Of a stretch of DNA of 11,449 nucleotides, positions 5,908-11,449 are shown piece by piece. The translations under genes were made by a program, and so were the position numbers. This DNA is from an uncultured Coprococcus sp. (GTDB lineage: Bacteria > Bacillota > Clostridia > Lachnospirales > Lachnospiraceae). The first letter of the stretch is position 1, and every line of letters begins with the position of its first letter. The stretch is taken from NCBI GenBank assembly GCA_900548315.1, contig URJU01000058.1, forward strand, positions 1 to 11,449, written 5' to 3'. The notes below the pieces were generated by a model that ran no database searches, was not told the origin of the DNA, and was given only the letters and a program-made list of their open reading frames with translations.

Positions 5908-8900
5908 CTACACTTCTCTTAAAAGTACTCTGTCCTTGCCATATTCCATCTGCAGTGAATAGAGTATTCCCGAATTTTCATCAACGCAGAAACCTCTTCC
6001 CATGTTTTTTGCCTGTCTAGTCGCCTTGAGCTGCACATAAACGGGACAGTTTCCCTTATGCTCCTCAAGAAGTGATATAAATTCTGACTCATTTTTTACA
6101 TAATCATCCATGTCGTCAAAGAGAACCCACAGCTGTTTGTTGCTATGAGAAAGCGTCTTCTTTGCATCCCAGTTCTTCTGAGAGCCAAATGACACCACAC
6201 CGTTCGCCACATTCTCAAACGCCATCAGGTCGGAAAGAATGAGTTTACTCTCCTTCTCTCCCACATCCGCGCGTCCTCTCACGAACACCCTGTTGTCGAC
6301 CTTAAGCTGATCTCTGTGTTTCTCAAAATCTCTAGGAAATACCACTATCTCTATCTGCCCCACAAGATCCTCAAGGGTAACATATGCCATGTTCTGGTTC
6401 TTTCTTGTAAGTTTAACCGAAACATCCGTTATGATACCCCCGACAATATACAACGCGCCATCCTGGAGTTTTCTGTCTCCATCATCTGTTCCTGATTCAT
6501 CCAATTCTGCATCATCCTCATCATCCACAGCAAAATCTATAGACTGAGCTGTACAATTTTTCTGCAGCAGTTCAACATACTTTCCAAGCGGATGTCCGGA
6601 AATATACACTCCCAGAACTGACTTTTCAAGGGACAGTTTCTCCGTGTCAGGATATTCCTCCACATTAGGATATGGAACTCTCGTACTTGCAGCAAAATCA
6701 TCTCCCATGATGTCAAACAGAGACATCTGTCCAGATTCGCGGCTTTTTCTCTCCCTGGCAGTCTCCTCGGAAATAGCCGGAAGTGCCATGATCATCTGCT
6801 TTCTGTTCGCTCCCATACCGTCAAATGCACCGCTGAGTATAAGTGCCTCCACAGTCTTCTTGTTGGTATCCTTCGATGGCATTCTTGTGAGGAAATCACG
6901 CAAGTCTTTAAATTTACCATTTTTCTGTCTTTCCTCCACCACTCTATCAACCACTGCAGCTCCCACGCTCTTTATTCCTGACAGTCCATATCTTATCTTG
7001 CCATCACTTATTGAGAATTTTGCAAATCCCTCATTTATATCAGGCGGCAATATCTCAACACTCATCTGCTTGCACACATTTATATACTTAGCAACCTTGC
7101 CATTGTTGTCCAGGACAGATGACATGAGCGCAGCCATGAACTCTACCGGATAATAGTATTTCAGATATGCCGTCTGGGCTGCAAGTACCGCATATGCAAC
7201 CGAATGTGACTTGTTGAACGCATACTCGGCAAACTTCATCATCTCGTCAAATATCTTGTTGGCGACGTCCTCTGATATGCCATTTGCAACACAGCCCGGC
7301 ACATTAAGCTCATTGTTTCCGTAGACGAAGTTTTTTCGTTCCTTCTCCATCTCCTCAGGTTTTTTCTTTGCCATAGCCCTCCGCACAATATCACTTCTTC
7401 CGAGGGTATATCCAGCAAGTTTCATAACGATCTGCATTACCTGTTCCTGATATATGATACAACCATATGTCGGCTCCAATATCTCCTCAAGTTCCGGAGT
7501 GTCATACCGTACAAGTTCCCGATTCTCCTTGCCTCTTATATAATCATCTATAAACTGCATTGGTCCCGGTCTGAAAAGTGCCACCCCGGCAATTACATCG
7601 TCCAGACTCTGAGGTTTCAGTTTCATCATAAAGTTTTTCATTCCCGGACTTTCAAGCTGGAACATACCTTCTGTCTTGCCCTGTCCCATAAGTCCAAGGA
7701 TATTAGGGTCATCATAATCTATGTTGTCGATGTCAAGATCTCTGCCTGTGGTCTCCTTTATAAGTTTCACCGTATCCTGTATGACAGTTGCTGTACGAAG
7801 CCCTAGGAAGTCCATCTTAAGCATTCCCAAATGCTCCACTGTATTCTTCTCGAACTGTGTGACCACTGTACCCTCGGCCCCCACAGAAAGCGGTGCGTAT
7901 TCCTCTATCGCCTCTCTGCCGATAACTACTCCTGCCGCATGCATTCCGGCATTTCTCGGAAGTCCTTCAAGTTTCTTGGCTATGTTCACCAGTTTTCTTA
8001 TCTCATCCGAGCCGTTATACATATCCTGAAAATCCTTACTGGTCTTAAGCGCTATATCAATGGTCATGTCCTTTTCTGCCGGTATTGCTTTTGCAAGGGC
8101 ATCACACTGAGCATATGGTATATCCATGGCCCTGCCCACATCCCTTATGACGTTTCTCGCGCCCATTGTCTGATATGCGATTATCTGGGTAACACACTCT
8201 TCCCCATATTTCTTGACACAATAATCGATAACTTCCTGTCTCCTTATATAACAGAAATCAATATCTATATCTGGCATGGACACTCGCTCGGGGTTCAGAA
8301 ATCGCTCAAACAGAAGATCATACTGCAACGGTTCTATAGTTGTTATGTCCAGGCAATAAGCCACAACACTTCCAACCGCTGAGCCTCGTCCTGGTCCCAC
8401 TGCAATGCCATTTGTCTTGGCAAAATGTATAAAATCCCAAACTATAAGGAAATAGTCCACAAAACCCATGCTCTTTATGACGGACAACTCATAGTCTATC
8501 CTCTGGCGAACGTCGTATCCCTTTTCACCCTCTTTGAGGTCCTCCGTGTCTTCATACTTTATGCCATACTTCTTATTCATACCGTCATAAACGAGCTTTT
8601 CAAGATATTCATCTGCCGTATAACCGTCAGGGACATCAAACTTGGGCACCTTCTGTTCACCAAATACAATCTTTACATTACACCTCTCTGCTATCTTATG
8701 AGTGTTCTCCAGTGCATCCGTGGCATATGGAAACAGCTCTGCCATCTCCTCCTTCGACTTGAGATAATATTGCCCGCCGTCGTACCTCATTCTGTTCTCA
8801 TCCTGAACCTTTCTGTTGGTCTGAATGCAGAGCAGCACATCATGTGCCTCCCAGTCCTCGGCATATATGTAATGCGAGTCATTTGTTACCACCATCGGTA

Positions 8901-9495
8901 TGCCCAGCTCTTTTGAAAGCCTCATGACACCAGCGTTTACTGTAGCCTGATCCGGTATTCCGTGATCCTGCATCTCAAGGAAATAATTATCCTCGCCAAA
9001 TATATTTCTGTATTTGATCGCAGCATCCCTGGCTCCATCATAGTCGTTCTTTCTCAAATGTGTTGCGACCTCACCTGCCAGACACGCGCTCAGGGCTATT
9101 ATGCCCTCGTGGTACTTTTCCAATACCTCCATATCTACCCTTGGTTTGTAATAAAATCCTTCCGTAAATCCACGGGTAACTATTTTTGAAAGATTGTGGT
9201 ATCCCTGATCTGTCTCAGCCAGAAGGACAAGATGATAGTACCTCTCATCCCCCTTTCCAACTTCCCTGTCAAATCTTGATCCTGGACTTACATACACCTC
9301 ACACCCCAAAATAGGCTTAATTCCCTCGGCAATACAAGCCTCATAGAACTCTATAACACCGTACATCACACCGTGATCCGTTATGGCAAGGGAATCATAT
9401 CCCAATTCTTTTGCGCGATGTACCAACTCCTTTATCTTTGCTGCCCCATCAAGCAAACTATAGCCTGTATGCACATGCAAATGTGTAAACTCCAT
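5908..9495 (-). CDS. dnaE: DNA polymerase III alpha subunit (DnaE)
   Basis: Replicative C-family DNA polymerase of 1195 residues, near the usual 1100-1200. Domains in order: PHP (about 1-280; HLHVHTGYSLLDGA at 5-18, TDHG at 39-42, TNDSHYI at 204-210); polymerase core with GRGSAVGS (369-376), the acidic cluster PDIDIDF (408-414) and Asp562 in MDFLGLRT; fingers/tandem HhH region to about 895; a clamp-binding motif QMSLFD (923-928); an OB domain (about 1017-1055); and a C-terminal extension. All nine PHP metal ligands appear present. The ATG at 9495 has GGGAGG seven bases upstream. Clostridia usually carry PolC as well, so this may be the second replicative polymerase (DnaE1 type by domain order; inferred). 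It lies 34 bases after the DUF5662-like gene and 19 before the methyltransferase. No intein or frameshift is seen. Confidence 0.98.
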   Translation of the reverse strand: MEFTHLHVHTGYSLLDGAAKIKELVHRAKELGYDSLAITDHGVMYGVIEFYEACIAEGIKPILGCEVYVSPGSRFDREVGKGDERYYHLVLLAETDQGYHNLSKIVTRGFTEGFYYKPRVDMEVLEKYHEGIIALSACLAGEVATHLRKNDYDGARDAAIKYRNIFGEDNYFLEMQDHGIPDQATVNAGVMRLSKELGIPMVVTNDSHYIYAEDWEAHDVLLCIQTNRKVQDENRMRYDGGQYYLKSKEEMAELFPYATDALENTHKIAERCNVKIVFGEQKVPKFDVPDGYTADEYLEKLVYDGMNKKYGIKYEDTEDLKEGEKGYDVRQRIDYELSVIKSMGFVDYFLIVWDFIHFAKTNGIAVGPGRGSAVGSVVAYCLDITTIEPLQYDLLFERFLNPERVSMPDIDIDFCYIRRQEVIDYCVKKYGEECVTQIIAYQTMGARNVIRDVGRAMDIPYAQCDALAKAIPAEKDMTIDIALKTSKDFQDMYNGSDEIRKLVNIAKKLEGLPRNAGMHAAGVVIGREAIEEYAPLSVGAEGTVVTQFEKNTVEHLGMLKMDFLGLRTATVIQDTVKLIKETTGRDLDIDNIDYDDPNILGLMGQGKTEGMFQLESPGMKNFMMKLKPQSLDDVIAGVALFRPGPMQFIDDYIRGKENRELVRYDTPELEEILEPTYGCIIYQEQVMQIVMKLAGYTLGRSDIVRRAMAKKKPEEMEKERKNFVYGNNELNVPGCVANGISEDVANKIFDEMMKFAEYAFNKSHSVAYAVLAAQTAYLKYYYPVEFMAALMSSVLDNNGKVAKYINVCKQMSVEILPPDINEGFAKFSISDGKIRYGLSGIKSVGAAVVDRVVEERQKNGKFKDLRDFLTRMPSKDTNKKTVEALILSGAFDGMGANRKQMIMALPAISEETARERKSRESGQMSLFDIMGDDFAASTRVPYPNVEEYPDTEKLSLEKSVLGVYISGHPLGKYVELLQKNCTAQSIDFAVDDEDDAELDESGTDDGDRKLQDGALYIVGGIITDVSVKLTRKNQNMAYVTLEDLVGQIEIVVFPRDFEKHRDQLKVDNRVFVRGRADVGEKESKLILSDLMAFENVANGVVSFGSQKNWDAKKTLSHSNKQLWVLFDDMDDYVKNESEFISLLEEHKGNCPVYVQLKATRQAKNMGRGFCVDENSGILYSLQMEYGKDRVLLREV

Positions 9496-9529
9496 ACATT
9501 ATCCTCCCTAAACAACTCTATGTATCCAT

Positions 9530-10078
9530 CTATCTCTTGTTGTGCAGGATATCCCGCCTTATATGGTCAAACGTATAATCTTCACCTTTTTCTGCCAACA
9601 TCTTCAGCATAGACTCCAGCAGCTCTGCAGATTCCGGGTGAAGAAGATCCCTGGATCTCCCCTTAAGATAATACTCAAGAGGAAATGCATCCGTGTATTT
9701 ATCACCGTTGTAGTTCTTGCTGGCAGCAACCCTGTCGCAGAACATCTCCACCACATACTTTACCGGCATCTTCATTCCGATAAGCTGTCTGTTGCTCCTG
9801 TCAGCGCTGTAATCTATCCAATATTCAAGATGATGCTTGTTTCTTCCCTTGTGGTGCAGCCATGCGCTGGAGTAACCCTTATCCTCCCTCTCAGCATCAT
9901 TAGGACTTCTGGTGCCCTGATAATATTTTGCACCAACAGAGAATTCCGTCCACGAATACTTTGACAGATCGTGCAGCAGCCCTTGTTTGTATAGACCACA
10001 GCGAAAACAATTCTTCATCACCATGCGTTTGTGTCTGTTTATAGTATTTAAATGTTTATACCATTTAGGTGTATCCAT
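9530..10078 (-). CDS. Conserved protein of unknown function, DUF5662-like
   Basis: A 182-residue, probably cytoplasmic protein without signal peptide or membrane segment. It resembles, from memory, the family DUF5662. Its conserved-looking core is rich in His and aromatic residues: NRHKRMV (His16), QGLLHDLSKYSWTEF (His36-Asp37), KYYQGTRSP (51-59), AWLHHKGRNKHHLEYW (His75, 76, 82, 83) and FCDRVAASKNYNGD (Asp115). The order H, HD, H/H, D recalls the metal site of HD-domain phosphohydrolases, so a metal-dependent hydrolase is possible, but this is inference. The ATG at 10078 has AGGAGG six bases upstream; a TTG at 10093 in the same frame overlaps no better site. It lies 34 bases before dnaE, in line with it, and may share its transcript. 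A TATATT box upstream (near 10108) could be a -10, but I found no good -35. Confidence 0.8.
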   Translation of the reverse strand: MDTPKWYKHLNTINRHKRMVMKNCFRCGLYKQGLLHDLSKYSWTEFSVGAKYYQGTRSPNDAEREDKGYSSAWLHHKGRNKHHLEYWIDYSADRSNRQLIGMKMPVKYVVEMFCDRVAASKNYNGDKYTDAFPLEYYLKGRSRDLLHPESAELLESMLKMLAEKGEDYTFDHIRRDILHNKR

Positions 10079-10084
10079 ATCCAG

Positions 10085-10090
10085 CCTCCT
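10085..10090 (-). promoter_or_regulatory. Ribosome binding site for the DUF5662-like gene
   Basis: AGGAGG (minus strand), six bases before the ATG at 10078; it fixes the start and rejects the upstream TTG at 10093. Confidence 0.85.
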
Positions 10091-10117
10091 CAAGAAGTGC
10101 TACCAATATAGCAACGA

Positions 10118-10167
10118 AAGGCTGCCAGCAAACAGTCCCCGTTACGAGGTCCTTTGCAGGCAGCCTT
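10118..10167 (-). repeat. 50-nt interrupted hairpin after tRNA-Thr, possible terminator
   Basis: Minus strand: AAGGCTGCC (10167-10159) pairs with GGCAGCCTT (10126-10118). After one T-T mismatch, GCAAA pairs with TTTGC. After a small internal loop, CCTCG pairs with CGGGG (one G-U) around a TAA loop. The stem is followed by only one more T and then CG, so it is a weak classical terminator. It starts 12 bases after the tRNA end and 40 bases before the DUF5662-like ATG. It may end the tRNA transcript, protect its 3' side during processing, or form a structured leader for the next gene. Confidence 0.6.
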
Positions 10168-10178
10168 CCATATTTTTA

Positions 10179-10251
<73 letters not shown>

Positions 10252-10280
10252 ATCTATAAAAATACTGCCAATGACTGATG

Positions 10281-11420
10281 TTAGAAACACCATATGCCAT
10301 ATAGCGGTATATTTACCAATCCTTTATCAACGAACATATCATCTGTGGAAATTCTAACCGATGTATTATTGTTGTATCTCTGGCGAAACACTCTGGAACT
10401 CTGAGCCTTCGTGTGAGGACTCGTCTGTACATCCACCGGGATTACCTCTCCATCACCCTCATACACAAAATCGACCTTTGCGGTAGCTGATGATATCCAG
10501 AAGTACAACTCTCCTATACTCTTATTCACATACAGCTCTGCCATCGCATACTGTTCAGCGATAACCCCATCCATCATATCCAGAACGTTGTCTGTATCTA
10601 TATTCTGAACAAGTATTCCTGCCATCATCCTGAGCAATCCATGATCCAGATGATATAACTCAAATGACTTATCGTCCTTCTGATCTGCAAGTGGTAGAAT
10701 TCCATTTCTTACCCTGTATACTTGTCTGACAACTCCCATTCGGACTATCTGATCAACCGATGCCTCATACTCTCTGGCACGAGCCTTCGGATCAACATAT
10801 CCATACATGAACTTCTTGTTCTCCTTGGTAAGCTGGGTAGGTATACTTTTCCAAATCGCCATGACCTTTGAAAGATATCTCTTCGGAGTGGAGTTTATCA
10901 GATAATCAGTCATTCTGTCAAGTATAGACTTCAATATTACGTCCACTCTTCTCAAATCTCCTGTCTTATAATACTCCTCAACAGCCTCCGGCATGCCTCC
11001 AGTCAAAAAAAATGTCTCAAGCATCGTCTGCACACTATCCCTAACCTCATCAGGCATTGATGTCAGTTTTTGATTCTCTATAAAAGCACAAAGTTTTCTC
11101 CCCTTACCTGCCTTAAGGAACTCATCAAAACTCATAGGCATAAGTTCATATACACAGATATCATCACGACACTCCTCTTCCCCTGGCATAGATCCACATA
11201 TGGTTCCGATCACGCATACCCTGCACTCAGTATTGTATTTTGCATACTCAACCAGATTCTGCAACAATCCGACACAATTCTCCGCGTTATCAAAAATAAG
11301 CAATTTATCTTTAAAATCGTACTTGTCAAGTGATGTCGTAAGTTTTGCGTGGAGCTTTTCAGGTCTTCTTTCCTTTGCAGCATACGCTGCAAACCCAGTC
11401 TGCTTATTCATATCCACAAT
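10281..11420 (-). CDS. AAA ATPase with DUF4143 C-terminal domain, 5' end missing
   Basis: The last 379 residues of an ATP-binding protein of the AAA_14 plus DUF4143 type, a common clostridial family of unclear role. The Walker A loop would lie before the contig end. LLIFDNAEN (40-48) sits where Walker B is expected (usually LDEIQ). ELMPMSFDEFLKAGKG (92-107) is the family PLSFxEF block. GGMPEAVEEY (141-150), IPTQLTKENKKF (193-204) and the FELYHLDHGLLR segment (253-264) mark DUF4143. The C-terminus AKVDFVYEGDGEVIPVDVQ (314-332) is where relatives carry a nuclease-like D...ExK; here ExK reads D-V-Q, so that site looks degenerate. The frame continues into adapter to a GTG at 11435, giving a false N-terminus (MYKRQ); the true start is not in the window. 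Family firm, function unknown. Confidence 0.9.
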   Translation of the reverse strand: MVDMNKQTGFAAYAAKERRPEKLHAKLTTSLDKYDFKDKLLIFDNAENCVGLLQNLVEYAKYNTECRVCVIGTICGSMPGEEECRDDICVYELMPMSFDEFLKAGKGRKLCAFIENQKLTSMPDEVRDSVQTMLETFFLTGGMPEAVEEYYKTGDLRRVDVILKSILDRMTDYLINSTPKRYLSKVMAIWKSIPTQLTKENKKFMYGYVDPKARAREYEASVDQIVRMGVVRQVYRVRNGILPLADQKDDKSFELYHLDHGLLRMMAGILVQNIDTDNVLDMMDGVIAEQYAMAELYVNKSIGELYFWISSATAKVDFVYEGDGEVIPVDVQTSPHTKAQSSRVFRQRYNNNTSVRISTDDMFVDKGLVNIPLYGIWCF

Positions 11421-11449
11421 CTGTCTCTTATACACATCTGACGCTGCCG
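11421..11449. other. Residual Nextera (Tn5) adapter, Read 1 side
   Basis: The last 29 bases match the reverse complement of the Nextera Read 1 adapter: 19-bp mosaic end at 11421-11439, then adapter bases to the end. It is not organism DNA. It opens a false start for the gene to its left. Confidence 0.97.

Noticed and set aside
5908..9495. Possible intein or insertion in dnaE
   Set aside because: All polymerase motifs follow one another at normal spacing and the total length is ordinary for the family.

Overview
The window is an 11.39 kb stretch of bacterial chromosome (31-11420) with leftover Nextera/Tn5 sequencing adapter at each end (1-30 and 11421-11449). Gene content and style point to the Firmicutes, class Clostridia, most likely family Lachnospiraceae: strong AGGAGG-type ribosome sites, AT-leaning spacers, frequent ATA and AGA codons, a lysine riboswitch before dapA, type III pantothenate kinase, a two-OB-fold SSB-like protein and a small protein resembling a Lachnospiraceae family (DUF6145). 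I cannot name a species.

All genes lie on the minus strand, so they read from right to left. At the right edge is the 3' part of a DUF4143-type ATPase gene, cut off by the contig end, followed by tRNA-Thr(CGU) and a 50-nt inverted repeat. Next comes a probable replication/RNA-modification cluster: an unknown protein (DUF5662-like), dnaE (DNA polymerase III alpha), a SpoU/TrmH-family RNA methyltransferase with a TTG start, and the SSB-like protein. Then comes the lysine branch. dapA has a near-consensus promoter and a complete lysine riboswitch whose aptamer, antiterminator and terminator can all be traced. A perfect 15-bp hairpin ends dapA. dapB follows with its own candidate promoter and leads a tight group, dapB - DUF6145-like - coaX - dusB, with dusB cut off by the left end.

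How the genes fit together: DapA and DapB catalyse consecutive steps towards diaminopimelate and lysine (cell wall and protein synthesis). The layout suggests lysine feedback acts at dapA only, while dapB is read together with CoA synthesis (coaX) and tRNA modification (dusB). The right half joins replication (dnaE, SSB-like) with RNA modification.

Most of the window is ordinary core chromosome. I did not find a convincing undescribed multi-gene system. The points most worth a second look are the readable lysine switch, the DUF5662-like gene with an HD-like pattern of metal-binding residues beside dnaE, the DUF6145-like gene coupled to dapB, a DnaE whose PHP domain appears to keep every metal ligand, and the adapter ends, which create a false protein start.
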